From positions 1-5,436 of the forward strand of contig SYID01000122.1 of the NCBI GenBank assembly GCA_005798925.1: a stretch of 5,436 nucleotides of DNA. Reading direction: 5' to 3'. A program made the position numbers and the translations under genes. Numbering within the stretch: position 1 is the first letter of the stretch; the number at the start of each line of letters is the position of its first letter. The DNA comes from Verrucomicrobiota bacterium. GTDB taxonomy: Bacteria > Verrucomicrobiota > Verrucomicrobiia > Opitutales > UBA953. Shown in pieces: positions 1 through 5,436 of this stretch. The notes under the pieces are model-generated. The model ran no database searches. It was not told the DNA's origin and saw nothing but the letters and a program-made list of their open reading frames with translations.

Positions 1-1
1 C

Positions 2-112
2 GAAGCCGGCCGGATCGCCAACCTGATCGAACGCGACGCTTATCTCAAGCGGGCGATGGGCTTCGACGACGGACACTTCACCCGCCTCGGCGAGGTGCTG
101 CGCCCGGTCTGA
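2..112 (+). CDS. C-terminal 36 residues of an unidentified protein (5' end outside window)
   Basis: The frame that starts at base 2 is open to a TGA at 110-112 and gives 36 residues, ending in F-T-R-L-G-E-V-L-R-P-V. The fragment is soluble-looking, with alternating charged and hydrophobic residues suggesting a helix (I-A-N-L-I-E-R-D-A-Y-L-K-R) and no membrane segment. I do not recognise the family and assign no function. It is read as real coding because it is in frame up to a stop placed only 2 nt from the stop of the opposing gene, the tight convergent packing expected of a compact genome, and because its GC-rich third positions look like those of the neighbours. The rest of the gene lies to the left of the window. 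Confidence 0.6.
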   Translation, partial: EAGRIANLIERDAYLKRAMGFDDGHFTRLGEVLRPV

Positions 113-129
113 GGTCAGAGGGAGCGCAG
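98..129. terminator. Imperfect inverted repeat centred on two convergent stop codons, possible bidirectional terminator
   Basis: Outer arms CTGCGC (98-103) and GCGCAG (124-129) are perfect complements. Inner arms TCTGA (108-112) and TCAGA (115-119) are perfect complements around a GG centre. Both pairs share the same symmetry axis, with 12 of 15 nested positions able to pair; mismatches are at 104, 106 and 107. The axis falls in the 2-nt gap between the two TGA stops. Neither strand has a T-run after the repeat, so it is not a classical intrinsic terminator. Its position still suits transcript-end protection or a U-tract-poor terminator for both genes. The symmetry is seen; the function is inferred. 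Confidence 0.35.
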
Positions 130-1260
130 GAGGCCTTGGATGTCGACGGAGTCCGAGATCATCTTGCGGATGATCGGGATCTTGTCGGCGTCCTGACGCA
201 TCGTCTTGACCGTCATGTTGTTGATGCGCGCCGTGACGGCGAAGGACTCGGCCTCGACCGCGGCCATCGCGATGCCCGCCTCCTTGAGGCGGCGGACGAT
301 GTCGTCGTTGGGGAGCAGCCCGTTCGAGAAGAGCACGCCGGAGAGCGTTTCGGCGCCCACGCCCGCGATGAAGGCCTCGAGGAGGTCCTCGCGGTCGCCG
401 GGCACGATCACCAAGGTGCCCGGGACGCGCAGGTATTCGGCGGAGCGTCGGGCGGACATCGCCCCGATGACCACGCGACGGACGCGACGGAGTCCGGCCG
501 GTTGGTGGATCCAGCGGGCCTTGGTCTCGTCGGCGACCTGGTCGAGGTTGGGATAGACGAGCGTCTCCTGGAGCGGGACGACGCCGAGGAGCGGCACGCC
601 GAGCTTGCGCAGGCCGCGGCCGGCGAAGTCGCGGATGAACTCCAGCTTGTCCGGCATCACCTTGTTGAGGATGGCGCCCACGACCTCGACGCCGGCCTTG
701 TCGAAGAGCGCCTTGTTGAGGGCGATCTCGTCGATCGGCTTCCCGATGCCGCCGGCCGCGACCAGGATGGCCTTCGAGCCGAGCACCCGGGCGTTGTCGG
801 CGTTGGAGGCGCCGAACACCGAGCCGACGCCGGCATGGCCGGAGCCTTCGACGACGACGATGTCCTTGCCGTAGGCCGTGCGGTCGAACGCCCGGCAGAT
901 GCGGTCCTTCAGCTGGGGACCGATCTCCTCCGGGTTCTCCAGGTATTGTTTCGTGAAGTCGGGCCCGATGGCGACGGGTGACATCGCGGCGATCGGGATG
1001 TCGAGGTCGAACAACCCGTCGATCAGCAGGGTGTCCTCGTCGACCTGGTCCTCGCCGGACATCACCACGCGCTGGGCGATCGGCTTGATGTAGCCCACGT
1101 GGAGGCCCATTGCCTGCAACGCGGCCGTGAGGCCGAGGCAGGTGGTCGTCTTGCCGTCGTTCATGCGCGTCGCCGCGACGAAGATCCGTCGCGTGTCGAG
1201 GTTCATCGGGCGCAGCAGCAGCCCGGGGACGTTCTCGGCGAAGCGCTTGCGGGCGGGCAT
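115..1260 (-). CDS. BioD-like P-loop / DRTGG-domain protein, likely detached regulatory half of phosphate acetyltransferase
   Basis: The protein has 381 residues. Residues 24-240 look like a BioD/cobyrinate-synthase-type P-loop domain: I-F-V-A-A-T-R-M-N-D-G-K-T-T-T at 26-40 is the nucleotide-binding loop, followed by V-V-V-E-G-S-G-H (135-142), V-G-A-I-L-N-K-V (194-201) and G-V-P-L-L-G-V-V-P (221-229). Residues about 240-350 resemble a DRTGG domain, with V-V-I-G-A-M-S-A near 263-270 and V-P-G-D-R-E-D-L near 286-293. The same two domains form the N-terminus of long Pta enzymes; here they are a separate protein without the acetyltransferase domain. The chosen ATG lies 2 nt after the pta stop (TGACCATG), which suggests translational coupling. 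An internal ATG at 1206, giving M-N-L-D-T-R-R-I-F, is a serious alternative closer to the usual family start. An allosteric or assembly role on Pta is inferred. A free-standing ATPase of unknown role is the main alternative. Confidence 0.85.
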   Translation of the reverse strand: MPARKRFAENVPGLLLRPMNLDTRRIFVAATRMNDGKTTTCLGLTAALQAMGLHVGYIKPIAQRVVMSGEDQVDEDTLLIDGLFDLDIPIAAMSPVAIGPDFTKQYLENPEEIGPQLKDRICRAFDRTAYGKDIVVVEGSGHAGVGSVFGASNADNARVLGSKAILVAAGGIGKPIDEIALNKALFDKAGVEVVGAILNKVMPDKLEFIRDFAGRGLRKLGVPLLGVVPLQETLVYPNLDQVADETKARWIHQPAGLRRVRRVVIGAMSARRSAEYLRVPGTLVIVPGDREDLLEAFIAGVGAETLSGVLFSNGLLPNDDIVRRLKEAGIAMAAVEAESFAVTARINNMTVKTMRQDADKIPIIRKMISDSVDIQGLLRSL

Positions 1261-1262
1261 GG

Positions 1263-2318
1263 TCAGGCGGCGGGACCGTCCTTGAGTTTCGGGAACAGGT
1301 AGGACCTGTCGACCGCCTGGGCGGCCACGATGACCGCCGTGCCGAAGATGTCGTGGGCGCTCGCGCCGCGCGAGATCTCGGCCGCCGGGCGTTCGAGCCC
1401 CGTCAGGATCTGACCGTAGGCCGGGATGTCGGCGATATGCTGGGCCATCTTGGAGGCGATGTTGCCCGAGTTGAGGTCGGGGAAGATGAGCACGCTCGCG
1501 CGCCCCGCGACGGCGCCGGCGACTTCCTTGGATTGCGCGGCGAAGGGATTGATGGCGGCGTCGGCCTGCATCTCGCCGTCGATGTCGCACGCGATGCCGA
1601 GTTCCCGCGCCTTGCGCCGCGCGAGGTCGGTGGCGACCTGGACTTTCTTGACCGAGGCCAGGCGCGGGTTGGCCGCGTGCGTCGAGTAGGCGAGCATCGC
1701 GACCTTCGGCGTCGTGTCGGTCAGGTGGCCGGCGAGGCCGGCGGTCGTCACCGCGATGTCGGCGAGCTGCTCCGCGGTCGGTTCGGGGATGACGCCGCAG
1801 TCGGCGAGGAAGAGGACGCCTCCGCAGCCGAACTTGCCTTCCTCCGATTCGAGGATCTGCATGGACGACACCGTCTCGACGCCGGCCTGGCGGGGCATCA
1901 CCTGGAGGATGGCGCGCAGGCCGGAGGCCGCGTGCGTGGTGGCGCCGGAGATGAGGGCGTCGGCGCCGCCGGTGGCGACCATCAGGCAGGCGAAGTAGTT
2001 GGGGTTCAGGGCCAGTTCGGCCGGGTCGCCCTGCAGGTTCGTGCTGCCGTACCGCTGGATCGCGGCGAGCTTCTCGGCGAAGCCTCGGAGCTCGTCGCTG
2101 CGCTCCGGTTCGACGACGCGCACGCCTTCGAGGCTGATGCTGAGCCGGGCGGCGTTGACCTTGATCCGCTGGCGGTCGCCGACGAGGATCGGCACGCCGA
2201 GCTTCTTCACCACGAACTGGCGGGCGGCCTGGATGACGCGGGCGTCGGCGCCTTCGGGGAAGACGATGCGCTTGGGGTGGTTCTGCAGGCGGGCGGAAAG
2301 GCGGGAAATGAGGGTCAT
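1263..2318 (-). CDS. pta: Phosphate acetyltransferase, short catalytic-domain-only form
   Basis: The cytosolic enzyme interconverts acetyl-CoA plus phosphate with acetyl phosphate plus CoA, normally paired with acetate kinase in acetate metabolism. The 351 residues match the short, single-domain class (about 330-350 residues, as in Methanosarcina) and not the roughly 700-residue E. coli form. Visible family motifs are P-K-R-I-V-F-P-E-G (15-23), N-Y-F-A-C-L-M-V-A-T-G-G-A-D-A-L-I-S-G-A (107-126), V-L-I-F-P-D-L-N-S-G-N-I (276-287) and I-S-R-G-A-S-A-H-D-I (315-324). In the last, Ser316, Arg317 and Asp323 align with Ser309, Arg310 and Asp316 of the Methanosarcina enzyme with identical spacing, so the active site looks intact. 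The start is the ATG at 2318, directly before M-T-L-I-S-R-L; no Shine-Dalgarno sequence precedes it. No acetate kinase gene is visible in the window. It is co-directional with the peptidase gene 100 nt upstream and with the P-loop/DRTGG gene 2 nt downstream. Confidence 0.95.
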   Translation of the reverse strand: MTLISRLSARLQNHPKRIVFPEGADARVIQAARQFVVKKLGVPILVGDRQRIKVNAARLSISLEGVRVVEPERSDELRGFAEKLAAIQRYGSTNLQGDPAELALNPNYFACLMVATGGADALISGATTHAASGLRAILQVMPRQAGVETVSSMQILESEEGKFGCGGVLFLADCGVIPEPTAEQLADIAVTTAGLAGHLTDTTPKVAMLAYSTHAANPRLASVKKVQVATDLARRKARELGIACDIDGEMQADAAINPFAAQSKEVAGAVAGRASVLIFPDLNSGNIASKMAQHIADIPAYGQILTGLERPAAEISRGASAHDIFGTAVIVAAQAVDRSYLFPKLKDGPAA

Positions 2319-2326
2319 GGTCGGAG

Positions 2327-2345
2327 GACGGCCCCGGGGGCCGTC
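2327..2345 (-). other. Strong GC hairpin just before the pta start codon
   Basis: Read on the minus strand, GACGGCCC and GGGCCGTC form a perfect 8-bp stem around a 3-nt loop (9-bp arms with a 1-nt centre as written). It ends 8 nt before the pta ATG and follows the peptidase stop by about 73 nt. A smaller palindrome, GTCCCCGGGAC, lies at 2395-2405 in the same gap. No U-run follows either. It may end most peptidase transcripts, or control pta initiation by masking the start. Between the two lies a short AT-rich patch (2355-2368) that might hold a pta promoter, but I see no clear -35/-10 pair. Confidence 0.4.
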
Positions 2346-2418
2346 GGACGCCCAGTAAGTTCAAATAAGCCCTCAGGGCGAGGCAGAAGGCGACGTCCCG
2401 GGGACCGGCGCGACCGCT

Positions 2419-3852
2419 TCACTTGGCCGCCGCGGGGAGCGCCGGCTGGAAGGCCGGGAGGCCTTTCAGGACGGCCTTGGCGGAAGGTTCGACGTGATAG
2501 CCCATCTTCTCGAAATACGCGCTGACGTCCGCCTTGGCGGCCTGGCCGTAGCGCAAGGCGAAGAGGCTCTGCAGCTGTTCCTTGGTGGAGCCCTTGGGCG
2601 CGGCGTCGCTCGCGTAGGAACGGAGCGTCGCGCGCAGGGGACCCCAGCCGTGCGCACGGATCAGGACGACGAAGGTCGCGAGCTGTTCGAAGGGCCCCTT
2701 GTTCGGTTCGGCGGCGAAGCGTTTCGCGAGGAGTTCGTCGAATTTCTCCATCGCCGGATGGCCGCGACCCTGGGGCATGCCGACGAGCTTCTCCATCACG
2801 TAAAGCGAGAAGAGGTTGCAGGTGACCTCGGTCTGGCCCGTGAACGTCCAGGCGGAGCATTGATGGTTATGTCCCAGCTCGTGGAAGAAGCCCCAGTTGC
2901 CCTGCTTCCTGAGCTTGGGAAGGTCGACGCTGTCCTGCTGGGAAGGGTCGATCCAGCACATGAACGGGTAGCCCGAGTGCATGAAGCCGGCGGAGATCTG
3001 CCGGTCGGGGACCACGCGTTCCGGCGCGAGGCGACGCAGGGCGATGAGGTCGTCCTCGAGGGCCATCGCCGTGTCCCACCATTCCAGCAGGGCCTTCGGG
3101 TCGGTGAGTCTCTTCACCGCGGCGGCTTGGACGTGCAGGATGACCTGCTTGCCGGAGAGGGTGACCCAGGGGGCTGGCAGCTGCTTGGCCTTGGCCCAGG
3201 ATTCAGGGGTGTCCTTGCCGAGCACGTAGGTCGGCATCGCCACGGCGTTGCTGAACTGCAGCGGCGTGGACGTCGAAGCTTTCATCGGCTTACGCCAGTC
3301 CTGGTGCGAGCTCTGGATGAAGAGCTGTCCGCCGAAGGCGTTGGCGATCTTATTCTCGCCGACCTTCAGTTCGAACGTCCGGGCGATGATCGGGAAGCGG
3401 TTCCATTTCTCGAGCTTCAGCAGGCCGTCACGGTGGCAGCCGACGATCACCTTCACCGTGCGATGCTCGGGGAGCGAGGTGACCTTCACGATGACGACCT
3501 CGCCGGGCGCGGCGTAGAGGCCGGTCTCCTGCCAGACTTCCGGGCTCGTGTACAGATTCGGCGCGCCGCCGTTGGTGGTGTCCCAGCGGTGGACGAGGTC
3601 GGCGTCGTAGGCGACCGTCCGGGCGACGCGCTCCTTGCCTTCGACGATGCCAGGGAAGTCGCGGGCGGCGGCGTGGGCTTCGAAGGTGCCCGGCTCCTTG
3701 GCCATGAAAGCCTTGATGGCCGCGTGCAGTTCGGCGCGGTCCGCTTCGGCGGGCTGAGTGAACGGGGTCTTCTTCGTCGGCGTGATCTCTTCGACCGAAG
3801 GAGCGGCGAACGCGGCGGAAGCCGCGAGGAGGGAAGCGTAAAGCAGACGCAT
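2419..3852 (-). CDS. Secreted M60/enhancin-like zinc metallopeptidase
   Basis: The protein has 477 residues. It starts with a typical signal peptide, M-R-L-L-Y-A-S-L-L-A-A-S-A-A-F-A, with likely cleavage near residue 16-17, so it should be exported. W-Q-E-T-G-L-Y-A-A-P-G-E-V-V (107-120) resembles the opening of the M60 domain. The zinc site is clear: G-N-W-G-F-F-H-E-L-G-H-N-H-Q (318-331) contains HExxH at 324-328. Glu342 in T-E-V-T-C-N-L-F lies 13 residues after the second His, inside the 8-28 residue gap that defines the M60 pattern; Glu325 is the predicted catalytic base. Characterised M60 members cut mucins and other glycoproteins, but this substrate is unknown. No carbohydrate-binding module is evident. 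The ATG at 3852 is chosen over an upstream in-frame TTG (3903) because only the ATG puts the signal peptide at the N-terminus. It lies 72 nt downstream of purU on the same strand. The C-terminal tail is Ala/Pro-rich. Confidence 0.88.
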   Translation of the reverse strand: MRLLYASLLAASAAFAAPSVEEITPTKKTPFTQPAEADRAELHAAIKAFMAKEPGTFEAHAAARDFPGIVEGKERVARTVAYDADLVHRWDTTNGGAPNLYTSPEVWQETGLYAAPGEVVIVKVTSLPEHRTVKVIVGCHRDGLLKLEKWNRFPIIARTFELKVGENKIANAFGGQLFIQSSHQDWRKPMKASTSTPLQFSNAVAMPTYVLGKDTPESWAKAKQLPAPWVTLSGKQVILHVQAAAVKRLTDPKALLEWWDTAMALEDDLIALRRLAPERVVPDRQISAGFMHSGYPFMCWIDPSQQDSVDLPKLRKQGNWGFFHELGHNHQCSAWTFTGQTEVTCNLFSLYVMEKLVGMPQGRGHPAMEKFDELLAKRFAAEPNKGPFEQLATFVVLIRAHGWGPLRATLRSYASDAAPKGSTKEQLQSLFALRYGQAAKADVSAYFEKMGYHVEPSAKAVLKGLPAFQPALPAAAK

Positions 3853-3924
3853 GGGGAGGGGTGGCCTCACCTTGGCTTTCCGTCCTCCGCCCGCCAACGC
3901 CAAACCCTTCTGAAAGCGGGGCTT

Positions 3925-4779
3925 TTAACGGAAGATAACGGTCTTATTGCCGGCGAGCAGCACGCGGTCTTCGACGACGGCGCGGAGGCCGCGGGCGAGC
4001 ACGACCTTCTCGATGTCCTTGCCCAGGTGAGCCATGTCCTCGGGCGTGTCCGAATGGTCGATACGGATCACGTCCTGCTCCACGATGGGGCCTTCGTCGA
4101 GTTCCGGCGTGACGAAGTGGCAGGTCGCGCCGATGAGCTTCACGCCGCGGCGGTGCGCCTGGTGGTAGGGCTTGGCGCCGGCGAACGAGGGGAGGAACGA
4201 GTGGTGGATGTTGATGATCCTGCCGGCGAAGTCGCGGCACATCGGCTCGTCGAGCACCTGCATGTAGCGGGCCAGCACGATCAGGTCGGCCTGCGCGTCC
4301 CGGAAGAGCTGCTCCATCCTGCGGTAGGCCGCCGGCTTGGTCTCCGGCGTCACGGGGACGTGGTGGAAGGGGATGCCGTGGGCCTCGACGACCTTGCGGT
4401 GGTCTTCATGGTTGGAGATCACGCAGGGGATGACGAACGGGAAGTCCTGGGCGACGTGGCGCGCGAGCAGGTCATAGAGGCAGTGTTCCTGTTTCGAGCA
4501 GAGCAGCACCACCCGGCGCGGCTGCGCGGAATCGGAGACCTTCCAGTCCATCCCGAACTTCGCGGCCAGCGGAGCGAAGCGGGCGGCGAATTCATCGGCG
4601 GGGAAATCAAGCGAATCCGCCCGGATCTCCACGCGCATGAAGAAGCGGGCGAGCTCGTGCTCGGTGTGCTGGCTGGCCTCGGTGATCCAGCCCTTGTGGC
4701 CGGCGACGAACGCGGAGACCCCGGCCACGATGCCGCTGGTATCGGGGCAGGAGAAGCTGAGCGTGAGCGTGCGGGCCAT
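3925..4779 (-). CDS. purU: Formyltetrahydrofolate deformylase
   Basis: PurU hydrolyses 10-formyl-tetrahydrofolate to formate and tetrahydrofolate in the cytosol, balancing one-carbon pools and supplying formate, for example to PurT-type purine synthesis. The 284 residues match the usual family length of about 280-290. Residues 1-80 form an ACT regulatory domain (opening with L-S-F-S-C-P-D-T-S-G-I-V, 7-18). Residues about 87-265 form the formyltransferase-like catalytic domain. Catalytic residues are visible: Asn190 and His192 in I-N-I-H-H-S-F-L-P-S-F, and Asp228 in P-E-L-D-E-G-P-I. The His-to-Asp spacing of 36 equals that of GAR transformylase (His108, Asp144). A-R-Y-M-Q-V-L (170-176) and G-A-K-P-Y-H-Q-A (201-208) are further family marks. 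The ATG at 4779, giving M-A-R-T-L-T-L, is chosen over an upstream TTG (4815) whose 12 extra residues are Pro-rich and unlike the family. The leader is C/T-rich with no Shine-Dalgarno. The gene is divergent from leuC. Confidence 0.95.
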   Translation of the reverse strand: MARTLTLSFSCPDTSGIVAGVSAFVAGHKGWITEASQHTEHELARFFMRVEIRADSLDFPADEFAARFAPLAAKFGMDWKVSDSAQPRRVVLLCSKQEHCLYDLLARHVAQDFPFVIPCVISNHEDHRKVVEAHGIPFHHVPVTPETKPAAYRRMEQLFRDAQADLIVLARYMQVLDEPMCRDFAGRIINIHHSFLPSFAGAKPYHQAHRRGVKLIGATCHFVTPELDEGPIVEQDVIRIDHSDTPEDMAHLGKDIEKVVLARGLRAVVEDRVLLAGNKTVIFR

Positions 4780-4938
4780 GGGCGGAGGATGGAAGGGGAG
4801 GGGCGCAGGGGTCAAGACACGGCGGCATCGACCCAGGGGCGGCGGCGGATTAATCGGGAAATATGCCCGCGGACGGCTCGCCTGCGGGATTGACCAGCCT
4901 CTGTCCCTTCCTACGTTGACCCTTCACCTTTTACTCAG
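4780..4938. promoter_or_regulatory. Divergent purU/leuC intergenic region
   Basis: This 159-nt non-coding stretch must hold the leuC promoter and probably that of purU. TTGACC, a good -35 match, occurs at 4890-4895 and 4916-4921 on the plus strand and at 4815-4810 on the minus strand. The minus-strand copy has only a poor -10 partner (CATCCT, 4792-4787), which would make purU nearly leaderless. A possible hairpin sits at 4866-4888, with CCCGC paired to GCGGG and a further GG/CC past a bulge. An AT-rich patch, GATTAATCGGGAAATAT (4848-4864), is the least GC-rich part. I see no T-box, leader peptide or known riboswitch. Confidence 0.5.
4890..4917 (+). promoter_or_regulatory. Candidate leuC promoter
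   Basis: TTGACC (4890-4895) matches the -35 consensus in 5 of 6 positions. It is followed after 16 nt by TACGTT (4912-4917), which keeps the first, second and last bases of the -10 consensus. Transcription would start near 4924, leaving a leader of about 15 nt before the leuC ATG with no Shine-Dalgarno. The -10 match is weak, so this is a suggestion only. Confidence 0.25.
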
Positions 4939-5436
4939 ATGGCCAAGACCCTGTTCCAGAAAGTTTGGGAAGCGCATACGGTGCGCAAACTGCCTAACGG
5001 GCAGACCCAATTGTTCATCGGCACGCACCTCATCCACGAGGTGACGAGCCCCCAGGCCTTCGGCATGCTCCGGGACCTCGGCCTCAAGGTGAAGTATCCG
5101 CACCGGACCTTCGCCACGGTCGACCACATCGTCCCGACCAACGAGCTCAAGGAGCCCTACTCGGACCCGATCGCCCAGGAGATGATCGAGGCCCTCCGCA
5201 AGAACACCAAGGACTACGGCATCCGCTTCTTCGACACCACGACCGGCACCCAGGGCATCGTCCACATGGTCGGTCCGGAGCAGGGCATCACCCAGCCCGG
5301 CACCACCATCGCCTGCGGCGACTCCCTCTCGCCGCATGCGGGTTGCATGAACGTCCTCTTCGTGGGCGGGAACGTTCGCCTCACCACCTCCCCGTTCGTC
5401 GGCCCGGGCGGTGACGATATCTACCGCAACGTGTTC
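4939..5436 (+). CDS. leuC: 3-isopropylmalate dehydratase large subunit, N-terminal part, with aberrant 3' sequence
   Basis: LeuC with LeuD isomerises 2-isopropylmalate to 3-isopropylmalate in leucine synthesis, using a [4Fe-4S] cluster. Residues 1-129 follow the family closely: M-A-K-T-L-F-Q-K-V-W (1-10), H-L-I-H-E-V-T-S-P-Q-A-F (30-41), T-F-A-T-V-D-H (57-63), Q-G-I-V-H-M-V-G-P-E-Q-G (105-116) and I-A-C-G-D-S (124-129). The family then continues H-T-x-T-H-G-A-F-G, but here the frame reads L-S-P-H-A-G-C-M-N and no frame on either strand restores LeuC before the window ends. Full LeuC is about 460-470 residues and its cluster cysteines lie far beyond this point, so at most the first quarter is present. 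The ATG at 4939 gives the exact family N-terminus and is preceded by a C/T-rich leader. If the join is real, this is a disrupted, non-functional leuC; if it is an assembly error, the gene is simply cut off by the contig end. Confidence 0.85.
   Translation, partial: MAKTLFQKVWEAHTVRKLPNGQTQLFIGTHLIHEVTSPQAFGMLRDLGLKVKYPHRTFATVDHIVPTNELKEPYSDPIAQEMIEALRKNTKDYGIRFFDTTTGTQGIVHMVGPEQGITQPGTTIACGDSLSPHAGCMNVLFVGGNVRLTTSPFVGPGGDDIYRNVF
5326..5436 (+). other. Foreign-looking tail in the leuC frame, resembling a pseudopilin H-X9-DG C-terminus
   Basis: The 37 residues after C-G-D-S read L-S-P-H-A-G-C-M-N-V-L-F-V-G-G-N-V-R-L and continue to G-G-D-D-I-Y-R-N-V-F at the window end. This fits the H-X9-DG pattern found near the C-terminus of prepilin-type (DUF1559-like) proteins that are abundant in Planctomycetota and Verrucomicrobiota: His133, nine residues, then Gly143-Gly144 where the consensus has Asp-Gly, followed by a strand of the form N-V-R-L. 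None of this belongs to LeuC. The pattern is seen directly; the family assignment rests on recall of the motif and could not be checked by search. Confidence 0.55.

Noticed and set aside
1261..2364. In-frame upstream extension of the P-loop/DRTGG gene through the whole of pta (368 extra codons)
   Set aside because: The extension is Arg/Pro-rich shadow sequence starting from a TTG, and it overlaps a pta frame with intact active-site motifs. The family-like sequence begins only near 1206-1260.
2355..2368. AT-rich patch as a pta promoter
   Set aside because: It offers TTATTT and TTGAAC on the minus strand, but no pair at 16-18 nt spacing, so no promoter is called.
1353..2525. Plus-strand open frame of 390 codons antisense to pta
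   Set aside because: The composition is shadow-like, with Gly/Arg/Asp/Val repeats and no recognisable domain, and it continues past the pta start into the neighbouring gene.
3913..3925. Small inverted repeat AAAGC-GGG-GCTTT next to the purU stop
   Set aside because: The stem is only 5 bp with two G/C pairs. On the minus strand no U-run follows, so it is too weak to call a terminator; a short repeat of this kind is likely by chance.
2494..4893. Open plus-strand frame of 799 codons antisense to the peptidase and purU genes
   Set aside because: It is very long, but it runs across two well-supported genes and their gap. Its product is a low-complexity Arg/Gly/Asp/Glu/Val-rich mix with no motif. 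GC-rich codon positions on the minus strand suppress stops on the other strand.
4810..4921. Three TTGACC hexamers around the purU/leuC gap as a possible operator set
   Set aside because: Spacing and orientation are irregular (4815-4810 minus, 4890-4895 plus, 4916-4921 plus) and there is no longer shared flank. One is better read as a -35 box.
4924..5337. Minus-strand open frame of 137 codons opposite leuC
   Set aside because: The opposite strand carries a clear LeuC N-terminus; the minus frame has no motif and a shadow-type composition.

Overview
This is a compact, GC-rich bacterial chromosomal segment carrying metabolic genes; no tRNA, rRNA, CRISPR array or insertion sequence was seen. The host is probably a member of the Verrucomicrobiota/Planctomycetota side of bacterial diversity. 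That is an inference from three weak signs: a secreted M60-type peptidase, starts without Shine-Dalgarno sequences, and an H-X9-DG-like pseudopilin tail at the right edge. The sequence alone does not prove the lineage. The window begins and ends inside genes.

Layout, left to right. An unidentified plus-strand gene ends at 112. It runs tail-to-tail, with only 2 nt between stop codons, into a block of four minus-strand genes. In transcription order (right to left) these are: purU, a formyltetrahydrofolate deformylase (4779 to 3925); a secreted M60/enhancin-like zinc metallopeptidase (3852 to 2419); pta, a catalytic-domain-only phosphate acetyltransferase (2318 to 1263); and a BioD-like P-loop plus DRTGG-domain protein (1260 to 115). 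A 159-nt divergent intergenic region separates purU from the plus-strand leuC 5' part (4939 to the window end).

Functional picture. Pta interconverts acetyl-CoA and acetyl phosphate. The gene immediately after it, 2 nt downstream, encodes domains that in long Pta enzymes such as that of E. coli lie at the N-terminus of the same polypeptide. This looks like a split Pta whose regulatory half is a separate, translationally coupled subunit. PurU releases formate from 10-formyl-tetrahydrofolate. LeuC would be the large subunit of isopropylmalate isomerase in leucine synthesis. The peptidase is exported and has no obvious metabolic link to its neighbours.

The two strongest oddities are at the edges of this picture. 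First, the leuC frame matches LeuC for 129 residues up to the conserved C-G-D-S, then switches in frame to a sequence resembling the C-terminal H-X9-DG tail of planctomycete/verrucomicrobial pseudopilin-like proteins. This is either a chimeric assembly or a real gene break. Second, the Pta domains are split and in permuted order. I found no convincing new defence or mobile system here.
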